Positions 49,319 to 60,069 of a DNA stretch of 64,000 nucleotides are shown piece by piece; the stretch's first letter is position 1, and each line of letters begins with the position of its first letter. The notes under the pieces are model-generated. The model had not been told where the DNA came from. It was given only the letters and a program-made list of their open reading frames with translations, and made no database searches. The stretch covers positions 34,880,720 through 34,944,719 of the forward strand of contig CM046000.1 in the NCBI GenBank assembly GCA_025175895.1. Reading direction: 5' to 3'. Made by a program: the position numbers and the translations under genes. This DNA is from Wurfbainia villosa. Taxonomy: Eukaryota > Streptophyta > Magnoliopsida > Zingiberales > Zingiberaceae.

Positions 49319-50724
49319 GTTTGTGCAATCGTCCCAGGTTGACTCGAGTTTGACTCGAGCAGTACCCTAATGATATTTTGATGATAGACAAAACTCATGA
49401 CATGGGATTGTCATGGGAAAGTCCAACATGGGGTTGGCATGGAAAATCCAAGCATGGAGCTTGGTGTGGAAGTCCAAGGGGGAAGCCTTGGCATGGGAAA
49501 GTCCAAAGCATTGCGAAGCCGTGCGCTTGGTGCTTGGCATGGGAAATCCAAAGCGTTGCGAAGCCGTGCGCTTGGTGCATTTGGGAAGTCTTGAGAACTT
49601 GGCAAGTTCACTAGGCTCGGGTCCTTGAGTCGGTGAAGGATGGCATTGCGAAGCCGTGCGCTTGGTGCATCCGAGGGACCGCCGGACGGGGAGCGAATGG
49701 AGTGAGCCCAAAGGAAAGCATACTTCTAGGGCATGAGACGCGAAGGATGGCATTGCGAAGCCGTGCGCTTGGCGCATCCGAGGGACGTAGGCCGAGGAAA
49801 GAGAGCTTCGGTGGGGAACTCCATGAGGGATAAGGTGGACTTGGCCAAGTGGCTAAGACTGAGTGTCGGAGGCTCAAACTTGATGTTTGAGGGTTTACCC
49901 GATGGGTGGATGCTCAAACAACTTGGTGTTTGAGGTTTTGCCCGACATCAGTCGACTGGCATAGGTGCCGGTTTGACTGATCCAAGTCGACTAGAGTTCG
50001 ACTGGTGTAAGGCTAGGGTTTTGTGCTTGCGCGATCGCCATGGATCGTGATCGGCCCGAAGTCGGCGGCGATCGCCGAGGGATGGCAGTCGACGGATGGG
50101 AGTGTCGCGAGCACGAGCGCTCCGTGGCCGGTAGGCGATCGATCGGTCACCGATCAAGCGATGGGCATCATCGATCGTAGGTGATCCGTTGGAACTTGTC
50201 CAACGTGGATCTGGCCGTTGTGAGACAACGGCTACGATCGGGTGCCTTTTGGCGATCGTTAGGTGCAAATGACTTGATCAGTTATAAAAGGAGCACGAGT
50301 TGGAGGATTTCGCCAAGACTTTTGTGAAGCTATTGGAGGGGAATTGCTGCTTGTAAAGTGTTCTTTACGTGTATTTCGTATTTGTCTTTGTATTGCTTGT
50401 ATTTCATTACTTAGTATAATTGCTTGTGAGAGGTTTCTCCACCTCCGACGTGTAGTCGAAAAGGGGTGTTATAGTTAGTGTCGTGCGCATAACTAGAGCT
50501 CGAGGAGCTCGCCCATGGAGTAGGAACCATTCGGTTCCGAACCACGTATATCTTTGTGTATTGCATGTGCTTGTGTGTATTTGTGTTTCTTGTTAGTATT
50601 ATTATTGTTATTCCGCTGCGCTAACAAGAATTGTAGACGAGCACGCAACGAGAACGAACGAATTACGACATCCATCGTAGGAGGGCTATTCACCCCCCTC
50701 TAGCCGACCATTTGATCCCCCACA
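49319..50724 (+). mobile_element. N2 3' LTR
   Basis: 1406 bp, TGTTTGTGCA to GATCCCCCACA. It is nearly identical to the 5' LTR, except for one missing hairpin repeat, a 3' deletion near 50350 and the strongly different patch at 49931-50190. TATA box at 50283. Confidence 0.93.
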
Positions 50725-51071
50725 GATAGAGGAGATGAAGGCAGTTCCTTATGCTTCGGCAGTAGGAAGCCTCATGTATGCGATGCTATGTACGAGACCA
50801 GATATCTGCTTTGTCGTGGGCATGGTCAGTAGATATCAGAGTAATCCACGACAGGGAGATTGGACTGCGGTAAAGCATATATTGAAGTACCTGAGAAGGA
50901 CTAGGGATTATATGCTAGTTTACCAGGCAGACCAGTTACTCCCTGTGGGTTACACAGATTCCGACTTGCAATTAGATAGGGATAACAGTAAGTCTACCTC
51001 AGGTTTTGTGTTTACTTTTGGAGGTGGAGCCATTGTATGGAGGAGTGTCAAGCAGAAATGCATGGCGGACT
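50725..51071 (+). pseudogene. Copia B2 RT end and RNase H start, right of N2, truncated
   Basis: It resumes with the duplicated GATAG, then EEMKAVPYASAVGSLMYAML, RPDICFVVGMVSRYQS, YTDSDLQLDRDNSKSTSG and WRSVKQKCMADS. Homology to B1 stops at about 51071, before the second catalytic acid of RNase H. The frame runs on by chance to 51118. Confidence 0.9.
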
Positions 51072-51131
51072 CAGTAGGGTTTTGCCCCGGAAGCTCTCAT
51101 TCCAATTTAATGGTTTAGCTTATCGAGTCCG
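51072..51131. other. 60 bp of unassigned sequence at a breakpoint
   Basis: It lies between the truncated B2 RNase H and the start of the copia C LTR. It matches neither neighbour nor, by eye, any other part of the window. It may be filler DNA from a repair event, or a sliver of older sequence. Confidence 0.6.
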
Positions 51132-53089
51132 TGAGGGGAAACTTCGCTTCCCACTTCACCTCGGTCGTTTGATCATGGCGATCCCTTCGATGTCCCCGGA
51201 TTAAAATTTTAATCCTAGACAAAAGGGATTTCCCAAACAACCAAGCCATCGTCGTGCTATTCGTTTAGAGAGGTCACTTGAACAAACTAGTTGTTTAAGC
51301 GACCATCCTCTATTCTACGAGTAGTCGCGGAATAGACGATGTCCGGATCGCTTATTTTTTTGTTTATGTTCGGGATCTAAGTATTATTTAGCCATATACA
51401 GATTTATATCATGCTCATAGTTGAAAAACAAATACAAACATGTAACATATAAAGATTAGAGAATTGATATGCCTCTCGATCTTCTAATGTATGACCTTCC
51501 TCCTTTCGAACGTCGTGTGGGCGATGCTCTACAAAAAGTCGAAGCTCCTAGATCACAAATATTCCTTCCTTTCTCTTCCAAAGCAAGAGGAAGAATAGAA
51601 ACAAGGCTCATCTCCTTCCTATAGCCAACCAACAAGCAACAAGGAGAATGCTTGCCGCCGGCCAACAAGGAGAAGGAGATAATGGTGGAAATCGCCAAGA
51701 CACCAAGGGAAACCCCTAAGTCTTGTTTCCACCACCCAAGGAGAAGGAGAATAGGGTCTTTGGACGCCGGCCAAGGACTAGAAAGAGGGTTGTGGGCACC
51801 GGCCACCAAGGGAAAGGAAGAAGAAAGCAAACTACTTCCTTATTTGGTGCCACCCAAGCCTTTTAAACCCTAAGCTTCCAAACCCTAATCCTAGCTCTCC
51901 TTATTGCTGGCCATGGAAGAGGGGAAGAAGAATAGGATGAGCTCATGCCAAGGTAGAGGGAAGAAGAATAGGGGTCGACCAACCTTAGGAAGACGAAGGA
52001 AAGAACTTCATCTTCTTGTTGCCGCCCACTCTAATTCCCAAAACCCTAACCCTAGCCCCCACTCCCAATCCTAATCTAATTAGGATTGGTTGCCGCCCAA
52101 GGGACAAACCCTAATCCCCTCATCATTTTTTGCCGCCCAAGCCAATAAGCCTTATTAATAGAGTTGGGTTTATGCCTTGGATTAATCTCCACCATTGGTT
52201 CTAGGGATTTAATCTCAACCGTCGGATCTAGAGATTTAATCTCAACCGTCGGATCTTAGAGATTTAATCTCTACCTTTGGATCTAGAGTTTTGTTTCTAT
52301 CCATTGGATCTAAGCTTCATGAGGTGTTAATAGGCTACATTAGGGACCATGAGGAGGAGTTGGATCTTGGCCACCCATGGATCAAGCCCACATAAAGTCT
52401 GATCCACTAATGATAATCCAATCCACTAAAGGATTATCATTGATCTACCTCACCAACCCCCATATGATAATATGGGCTCCATATATTATTTGTACATTTT
52501 CTCCCCGTGTTTAAGTTCACGAATGTCCGTTGATTAATTAATTTACTGACCATTAATTAATCAACATCTAACTCCTTGAGAAGTAACACTCAACCTTTTC
52601 ATCATGCCAGACCAAGTCCACCTGCAGGGTTTACATGATGAATCTTTTGAGCTCCTCAAGGGGACATCATCATCCTAATATATAAGACACAGTTTCCTCC
52701 TATAATCAACGACACACCATATAAATAATATCATCTCCCAACTTACCGAGCCTATCGATTTAATCTATAAATCTCGCCCATTGGTAAATCAAAGAGATGA
52801 CTACTAAGTATATGTGCCCGTTATTATATCGGGATTAAGAGCATATACAAAATAATATATGAGGTCCGATTCGATTATGTAGTCAGCAATAAATCGAATC
52901 ACCTCTAAGTCGGTCCTGCTCAATACACACAAACTGCACTAGTGTGACTCTATGGTCAAGACAAACCAATACCAAATCACACTACAACCATTCCGATGGT
53001 TTGTCCAAAGTCATCTCGGTTGTGAGCCTTTACTTATACTTTACAAGGATCCGATAACATGATCTCCCGTGTGACACCACACACCATGT
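51132..53089 (-). mobile_element. Copia C 3' LTR, main part
   Basis: It begins TGAGGGGAAACTTCGCTTCCC, the family LTR end seen from the plus side. It is longer than in A and B because of extra sequence at about 51880-52150. Four minisatellite units occur at 52190-52300, one with an extra base. It is cut at 53089 by S. Short open frames here are not genes. Confidence 0.88.
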
Positions 53090-54200
53090 TGTTGGTGCAG
53101 TAGGCACCTAAGTCGAACCTGAGTTTTGATTATAGCAAATGATACAAAGTTAAGCTCATGTTGTTATCTCACGAGCTGAACCAAGTGTGCAGAAAATTGC
53201 TATAGCTGGAGCTGAAGGCTAGCGACACCCGGAGGAAGCCACGGTGGTCAGGCGACACTCGAGTGACTTCGGAGAGAGCCGAAGGAGTCGAGTGGAAGGC
53301 CGGAAGCAAAAGCAACACGTAAGTATCGAGGTAAGCTCGTGTGTGCGAGCGTAAGTGAGGTCGTATCCTCTTTACGGGGATGATCTTAAGAGTAGATCAG
53401 ACCAAAGACATCCCATAGATGGTCTAGGTCGAGATCGGACGCTCGGAGGCCGTCAAAATAATGTTTTTGTTGAGCTAACTTTGACCTGCAGCAAGCATCA
53501 GTCGACTGCCAGCTTGGAGGACTCGACTGCCGTCAATCGATCGGTCATTGGAAGGTCGGCCTCGGCCCGATCTGCCATCGATCGGTGATGAAGGCCATCG
53601 ATGATGGTCAATGATCGGATCACCAAATTTCAAGGGGAGTTGTGCTCAAATTTGATTGGCTAGGATTCCTCTCGAAAAGGGGCTCAAAGGCTATAAAAGG
53701 AGAGCCAAACCTAGGGTTTCATCCTCAATTCTAAGTGCTCAAAAGCCTTCATTACGCTGCAACTCTCCGACGACTCTACAACAACGAAGTGCTGCCAACA
53801 ACCCTAGCTTAAAGTTTCTTTTGTTTAGTTGTTGGTATAATCTTAATTTGTTATTGCTTTCAATATTGCAATTCTTTTCAATCGAGGTTTTTTCATTGCA
53901 TTTTACTTTAATAGAAGAGAGGGTTTGTCTCTCTATCTTTTTGCTTCGAAGGCTTTTGAAATAGTAAAACTCCTACCTCCAACGAGGAGGAGTGTTTTAG
54001 TGAATTGCCCTCCGTACACGGTCTAGGACCGTTAGGGCCTTGGAGTAGTAGCCGAAGGCTACGAACCAAGTAAAAAAAACTATTTGTCTCATTTAGGTTT
54101 TATTTACATTTCCGCTGCGTTTAATTGTCTATCGAACGTTTTAAAAGAAAAGTTTTTATCGCTATTCACCCCCCCTCTAGCAATCCGCTTCGATCCAACA
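53090..54200 (+). mobile_element. S 5' LTR
   Basis: 1111 bp. TATA box at 53692-53698 (TATAAAAGG). The box TATTCACCCCCCCTCTAG-like is at 54163-54180, 20 bp before the LTR end. A short patch at 53496-53630 differs strongly from the 3' LTR, while the rest is nearly identical. Confidence 0.95.
53692..53700 (+). promoter_or_regulatory. TATA box of S 5' LTR
   Basis: TATAAAAGG lies 600 bp into the LTR, just downstream of the palindrome patch. The same sequence is in the 3' LTR at 59557. Confidence 0.65.
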
Positions 54201-54416
54201 ATTGGTATCAGAGCCGGGGGTTGCTAAGATTTGGTGAAACCACCAATCTAGCCATTTTTACAGATTTATTTTTTTTTCTTTTAATTTTTTTTATTATTTC
54301 GCTTTGTTAGGTTTTTCTCCCGCACTACTAATCCAAGACGCGAGTCTTGGTACTTGTTTTTGTGTTTTTGTCATTGCTAGTTTTTTCGTCTTCGTCTCTT
54401 TTTGTCTTTCGTGTTA
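54201..54416 (+). other. S primer-binding site and short leader
   Basis: ATTGGTATCAGAGCCGGGGG (54201-54220) is the initiator tRNA-Met primer site. The leader to the gag ATG is about 200 bp and T-rich. Confidence 0.9.
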
Positions 54417-55500
54417 ATGGCCCATCTCGAGGGTTTTAGCACCATCCGACCACCATTTTACAACGGTGACGATTTCCGTTACTGGAAAGGTCGGATGGAG
54501 TGCTTCCTAAAAACCCAAATAGAGATGTGGATTGTGATCCAAACCGTGTTCACCCTTCCTACTAATGAAGAAGGTGAATCCTTGGATTACAATCAGTGGT
54601 CCATTGCCACTAAACGACAAGTCGAGGCAGATGCAAAGGCGACTCAAATCCTACGATCACGGGCTATCCAAGGAGGAGTAAATCGAGTCGGACCCTTCAT
54701 CAGCGCAAGAGATCTCTGGACGAGGCTGATCGAGTTACACGAAGGATCGGATCAAGCTAAGGTTTGCAAACGTGATTTGTTGTTCAATAAATTGTACACA
54801 CTAAAAATGCAGGAACACGAGACGGCAACACAATTGCACGCCCGCGTCCAGGACATCGTCAACAACCTACACGCAATCGGGCAAAAGGTCGAAAACCGCG
54901 ACCTTATAAGGTATGTTCTAAACTCTTTTCCGAGGACTACCTTGTGGGCATCCATGGTCGACGCCTACAAGGTTTCCAAGGACCTTTCTAAAGTTAGAAT
55001 AGACGAATTATTTTTTGATTTCGAATTACATGAGCAGTCCAACTCGGAACCCGAGAGGGGTATAGCCTTGTTTGCAGGTTCAAAGAAGAAGAAAATCGCA
55101 AGCAAGCCACCACCAACCGAGGAGGAAGACGAATCCGAAGAAGAAGTTGACCCGGAGTTGACTGCCGAACTAATGAACCTAGCTCGAAGGATAGCCAAGG
55201 GACGAAAGCGAACCACGACTCGACCCAACCAAGGTAAGCCTAAAAGTTCTAATATTAGGTGTTATGAGTGTAACAGGTTTGGACATATCAAGTCCGAGTG
55301 CCCCAAGCTCAACCACCAAGCACCTAAGCACAAGAAGGCCCTCAACGCGACATGGGAAGAAGCGTCATCCGAAGAAGACGAAGACCACGTCTTCATGGCA
55401 AGATCGATTGAGTCAGACACAGAGACCGAACCTGAACTTGAGTCGGAACCTGAGGATGACTCGGACTACGAAGCTACCTTCAAGTCAAGCCACGGATACG
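54417..55500 (+). pseudogene. S gag domain, open
   Basis: ATG at 54417 (MAHLEGFSTIRPPFYNGDDF). The N-terminus has the FYNGDDFRYWKGRMECFL segment typical of plant copia gag, then a helical capsid region (LLFNKLYTLKMQEHETATQL, VLNSFPRTTLWASMVDAY). An acidic stretch follows, then one CCHC knuckle CYECNRFGHIKSEC at residues 282-295. This part has no stop, so a gag product could still be made. It is listed as a pseudogene because the polyprotein that follows is broken. Gag forms cytoplasmic particles and binds RNA. Confidence 0.85.
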
Positions 55501-56960
55501 CATCCGGTTCAAAAGATACCCTTAAAGATCAATGGATGTTGGACAGCGGTTGCTCCCGACACATGATCGGGGATCAACTCAAATTCACAAAGCTTCGATT
55601 CAAACGACAAGGATCGATAGCCTTTGGGAATAACGGCAAGCTCAAAATCATCGGATCAGGTGATATCGAGCTTAACTCGAATTTTGTTATTAAAAATGTA
55701 TTACTTGTAGAGAATTTTGAATATAACCTGCTTAGCGTAAGCCAATTATGTGACAATAACTATAAGGTCGTATTTTTAGATAATGAATGTGTAATTAAAA
55801 CAAATAAAACAACTAAAACAATACTCAAAGGAACTAGGACAAATAACATTTATACAATTAACTTAATCAAATCCTCAGCCAAATGTCTTATGACACAGGA
55901 AGAGGAATCATGGTGGTGGCACCGACGACTCGGTCACTCGCACCCAAGACTCGTCCACAAGATGAGTCAGAGTGGCTTAGTCAGAGGCTTACCCAACCTC
56001 AACAATTTGGTTAATAAAATCTGTAATGCTTGTCAACAAGGAAAACAACCTAGGACACAACACAAGTTAACTAACCAGAGCGAACCTCAAGTGTACTTGA
56101 GCTCACATATGGATCTATTCGATTCACATGGAGCCAAGTCACTCAATAGAAGTCAATATTGCTTAGTCATAATTGGCGACTACTCGAGTTTACACAGGTT
56201 AGGTTCATCAAACATAAAAATGATACCCTAGATCAATTAATCAATCTATTCAAATTAATCGAGAATCAAAAAGACCTTAAGGTTAAAAGACTTAGAAGCG
56301 ATCATGGTGGTGAATTCGAAAATCAAAGGTTCACCGACTTCTGTAACCTAAATGGATACCACCATGAATTCTCTTGCCCTAGGACCCCTCAACAAAATGG
56401 TCTAGTGGAGCGAAAAAACCGAACTCTACAAGAAGCCGCTAGGACCATGTTGAACGAATACGACCTACCTGATAGGTTTTAGCGTAAGCGTGAGTACGGC
56501 ATGCTATGTCCAAAATAGGATCCTTATGGTAAAAAGGCACCTTAAGACCTCATACGAGATTTATCACGATAAAATACCTAACATCAAGTACTTTAGGGTA
56601 TTTGGGTATAAGGTACATATCCTAAACACTAAGGATTACCTAGGGAAATTTACATCCAAAACCACGACCGGAATCTTTCTAGGATACTCGACTACAAGTC
56701 GAGCTTATAGAGTATATAACCACGACACCCTTAGAGTCGAGGAGACTATCAATGTAGTATTTGATGAAGTACCCGAACCTACAAAACCCTTAATGACCCC
56801 AAGTGTTGAGCCCACTGATACCAAACTCGTCTCCGACCCTGAGATCGAGTCTAATCCACATCAACCAACTTCTCTTGTCGACCAAGTGACAAGTGATCCG
56901 AGTCAAACTAGTGTTCAACCAAGTCACTCAATTGATCAAGCATTAGGTGACACAAACCCA
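55501..56960 (+). pseudogene. S protease and integrase, frameshifted
   Basis: In frame with gag: protease WMLDSGCSRHMIGDQ (DSG near residue 376), SVSQLCDNNY, then the pre-integrase WWWHRRLGHSHPRLVHKM and CNACQQGK (HHCC). After SSHMDLFDSHG (first Asp) and GDYSS the frame is lost near 56190, with several codons missing. It resumes at about 56195 with TQVRFIKHKNDTLDQL, LRSDHGGEFENQ (second Asp) and PQQNGLVERKNRTL (Glu). A stop at 56480-56482 and another shift follow. The C-terminal region reads FGYKVHILNTKD and IFLGYSTTSRAYRVYN. Confidence 0.9.
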
Positions 56961-57545
56961 ATCCCCCGGATTCGAAAATCTAGATAAACCCGACCATGTT
57001 CTAAAACTTAAGAAAGCTCTCTATGGACTTAAACAAGCTCCTCGAGCTTGGTACGAGAGACTTTCAATCCATCTTAAGTCAAAAGGGTTTAACCAAGGCT
57101 TAGTTGACCCAACTCTCTTCGTAAAAACCTTAGGTAAAGAAATATTCATAGCTCAAATTTACGTAGACGATATAATTTTTGGAACCTCTAACTCAGCCTT
57201 ACTAAACGAGTTCGTTTCACTCATGGAAAGTGAGTTCGAAATGAACTTGGTAGGCGAGTTAAGTTTCTTTTTAGGTCTACAAATTAAACAAACTAAGGAT
57301 GGTATATACCTATATCAACAAAAATACACTAAGGAGTTAATTAAAAGATTTGGAATGCAAGACGCTAAGATAATAAACACCCCAATGGCGATTAATGTTA
57401 ACATAGGAGAAGACCTAGAAAGTAAGTCCATTGACTTAAAATACTATAGGAGCGTAATAGGGAGTCTCCTTTACTTAACCGCAGGACTGATATCTTATTT
57501 GCGAAGTATGTGCGCCTGTGTTTCAAACACATGCCAAGGAGTCTC
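56961..57545 (+). pseudogene. S reverse transcriptase lacking its N-terminal part
   Basis: The integrase tail (IDQALGDTNPIP) passes straight into PGFENLDKPDHVLKLKKALYGL. In B1 and B2 the equivalent of this point lies well inside RT, after the MDVK segment that holds a catalytic Asp. The first part of RT is therefore deleted. The rest is good: LKQAPRAWYERLS, QIYVDDIIFGTSN (YVDD near 57160-57171), FFLGLQIKQ and RSVIGSLLYLTA. A frameshift follows near 57485-57520. The enzyme would be inactive. Confidence 0.9.
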
Positions 57546-58072
57546 ACCTAACCCTAGTTAAGCGTATCCTTAGATATCTAAAGGGTACACTTAATGTCGG
57601 TATTTGGTATCCTAGATCTACCGAGTTCGAACTAATCGGCTACTCCGATTCGGATTATGCCGGTAGTAAACTCGACAGAAAGAGCACGAGTGGTTGTTGT
57701 CAACTACTCGGCTCGAGTCTAGTGAGTTGGTGCAGTAGGAAACAATATTGTGTTGCCTTATCTACCACTGAAGCCGAATACATCGCGATGGGTGAGTGTG
57801 TCACTCAGCTTCTTTGGATGAAGCACACCCTCCGCGACTTTAAGTTAGACTTTACGAATACTAAACTTCACGTAGATAACATTAGTTCAATTAATCTTAC
57901 AAAGAATCCAATATGTCACTCTAGGACCAAACATATAGAAGTCAAACACCATTTCATTCGAGAACATGTGGCCAACGGAGCCATACAACTCAAGTACGTC
58001 GAATCGAAGTCTAACCTAGCAGACCTATTTACTAAACCCCTACCCGAAGCCGAATTTAGTCTATTAAGATGA
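57518..58072 (+). pseudogene. S RNase H and pol C-terminus
   Basis: Open to the stop at 58070-58072 in a frame different from RT. LTLVKRILRYLKGTLNVGI, YSDSDYAGSKLDRKSTSG (first acid), STTEAEYIAMGEC (Glu), LHVDNISSINL (Asp), RTKHIEVKHHFIREHV and SNLADLFTKPLPE are all present. The domain itself looks undamaged but is not joined to RT in frame. Confidence 0.9.
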
Positions 58073-58934
58073 AAATTGGGCATGTGCGTAATAGAATAGG
58101 AACTTGCAAACTATATTTTCTTACTACTATTTCTTAATTTTCATTTTGATGGAACTAGCATAGGACATACCTTAGATATCATGCACCTATAGATTTAAGG
58201 AGCCAGTACATCTCACAACACATAGGACTAATGTGTTTGTGTACTTAGCCACGTATATGGGCGTGAGATGTTAGGACCCTACTCCTGGTTCCAGATGTAG
58301 AGCTAGTGCATCGCTATGAACCATGGAGTATAATCATACATACTAACCGACTCTGACCAGGACTGGTTGATCTTTCATATCAATCAAGTCAAATATGAGT
58401 CGAACATTTTATAGATGAACTTATTTTCAGTATATTATTTTCAAAATAATGTGGAACATGCTTGGACTTTAAAATTAATACTTATTTTGTTTTCCACACA
58501 CCCCTCACTCTTTTCGATATACGACAAAAGGGGGAGAAAAAGGCCAAAGTTAAGGGGTTAACTTGTTTTTGTTAACAATACAAAAGTTAAATTACTTAAC
58601 TTTAAGTTAACTTGTTAACAAAACGGAAGTAAAGGCCAAGGTTAAGAAATCAATCCTTTGATTTCTTAACTTAAACTTATTTTAAATACTATGGCCAATA
58701 TTAAGTAATTTCGGTTACTTAATTTTTTTTAGTAGCAAACATCAAGGGGGAGAGTTAAAACTCTTTCTCAAGTACTCACCCTCGGTCAAGGGGGAGGATT
58801 CCTCAAGGGGGAGCACTTGAAAAAGAGTTTTTATACTCCTGCTCATTCATGCATATCTCTTGTTCATTTTTCTCAATGCGCTTAATTTTCTTAACTTTGT
58901 ATGTGGGTTTGCCATAAATCAAAAAGGGGGAGAT
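58073..58934 (+). other. S 3' untranslated region with repeated polypurine tracts
   Basis: AAGGGGGAG-type runs occur near 58527, 58744, 58788 and 58805. The last, AAAAAGGGGGAGAT (58921-58934), abuts the 3' LTR. Between them are repeated GTTAACTT and TTAAGTTAAC words. No gene is supported. Confidence 0.85.
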
Positions 58935-60064
58935 TGTTGGTGCAGTAGGCACCTAAGTCGAACCTGAGTTTTGATTATAGCAAACGATACAAAGTTAAGC
59001 TCATGTTGTTATCTCACGAGCTGAACCAAGTGTGCAGAAAATTGCTATAGCTGGAGCTGAAGGCTAACGACACCCGGAGGAAGCCGCGGTGGTCGGGCGA
59101 CATTCGAGTGACTTCGAAGAGAGCCGAAGGAGTCGAGTGGAAGGCCGGAAGCAAAAGCAACACGTAAGTATCGAGGTAAGCTCGTGTGTACGAGCGTAAG
59201 TGAGGTCGTATCCTCTTTACGGGGATGATCTTAAGCGTAGATCCGACCAAAGACATCCCATAGATGGTCTAGGTCGAGATCGGACGGTCGGAGGCTGTCA
59301 AAATAATGTTTTTGTTGAGCTAACTTTGACCTGTAGCAAGCATCGATCATTGCCACTTGGAGGACTCGATCGTCAATCGATCGATCGCCGAATCGCGACT
59401 GATCGATGATGCTGCCATTAGTCGACTGATGATGGCCATCAGTCGACTGATGGTCAATGATCAAATTCGAGGAGTCAAGGCTTATCACCAAATTTCAAGG
59501 GGAGTTGTGCTCAAATTTGATTGGCTAGGGTTCCTCTCGAAAAGGGGCTCAAAGGCTATAAAAGGAGGGCCAAACCTAGGGTTTCATCCTCAATTCTAAG
59601 TGCTCAAAAGCCTCCGTTACACTGTAACTCTCCGACGACTCTACAACAACGAAGTGCTGCCAACAACCCTAGCTTAAAGTTTCTTTTGTTTAGTTGTTGG
59701 TATAATCTTAATTTGTTATTGCTTTCAATATTGCAATTCTTTTCAATCGAGGTTTTTTCGTTGCATTTTACTTTAATAGAAGAGAGGGTTTGTCTCTCTA
59801 TCTTTTTGCTTCGAAGGCTTTTGTAATCGTAAAACTCCTACCTCCAATGAGGAGGAGTGTTTTAGTGAATTGCCCTCCGTACATGGTCTAGGACCGTTAG
59901 GGCCTTGGAGTAGTAGCCGAAGGCTACGAACCAAGTAAAAAAACTATTTGTCTCATTTAGGTTTTATTTACATTTCCGCTGCGTTTAATTGTCTATCGAA
60001 CGTTTTAAAAGAAAAGTTTTTATCGCTATTCACCCCCCCTCTAGCGAAACGCTTCGATCCAACA
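58935..60064 (+). mobile_element. S 3' LTR
   Basis: 1130 bp, almost identical to the 5' LTR except the patch 59341-59484. One perfect CAGTCGACTG (59440) and one imperfect copy (59418) lie there. TATA box at 59557. Confidence 0.95.
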
Positions 60065-60069
60065 CATGT

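Larger units (their letters stand above)
44680..50724 (+). mobile_element. Complete gag-only LTR retrotransposon N2 (Sirevirus-like, non-autonomous)
   Basis: It is inserted in the B2 reverse transcriptase. The flanks are TATAG (44675-44679) and GATAG (50725-50729), a 5-bp duplication with one change. LTRs span 44691-46104 and 49319-50724 and are preceded on the left by 11 extra bases. Between them lie a primer site, one intact gag-type gene, palindrome-bearing non-coding DNA and several polypurine tracts. No protease, integrase, RT or RNase H is present, so mobility would need enzymes from another element. Confidence 0.9.
31668..51071 (+). mobile_element. Copia tandem array B (LTR-internal-LTR-internal), split by N2
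   Basis: Two copies of the same element share the middle LTR: LTR 31668-33521, internal B1 33522-38535, LTR 38536-40390, internal B2 40391-44679 resuming at 50725-51071. B2 is truncated within RNase H at about 51071, so the third LTR is missing. Such arrays usually arise by unequal recombination between LTRs, or by insertion into a like element. The family is that of elements A and C. Both copies carry disabling mutations. Confidence 0.88.
53090..60064 (+). mobile_element. Complete Sirevirus-type copia element S, defective
   Basis: 6975 bp with LTRs 53090-54200 and 58935-60064 (TGTTGG to CCAACA) and exact CATGT duplications at 53085-53089 and 60065-60069. It carries a primer site, gag-protease-integrase-RT-RNase H in copia order, and repeated polypurine tracts before the 3' LTR. 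Gag with a CYECNRFGHIKSEC knuckle, the DSG protease and the repeated purine tracts support the Sirevirus lineage. A deletion removes the first part of RT, and frameshifts occur elsewhere, so it is not autonomous now. No env-like frame follows RNase H. Confidence 0.92.

Noticed and set aside
55264..55566. 100-codon frame overlapping the Sirevirus gag
   Set aside because: It is an out-of-frame shadow of the gag/protease reading frame.
58073..58934. Possible env-like gene after the Sirevirus pol
   Set aside because: No open frame of useful length exists here. The region consists of polypurine runs and AT-rich repeats.
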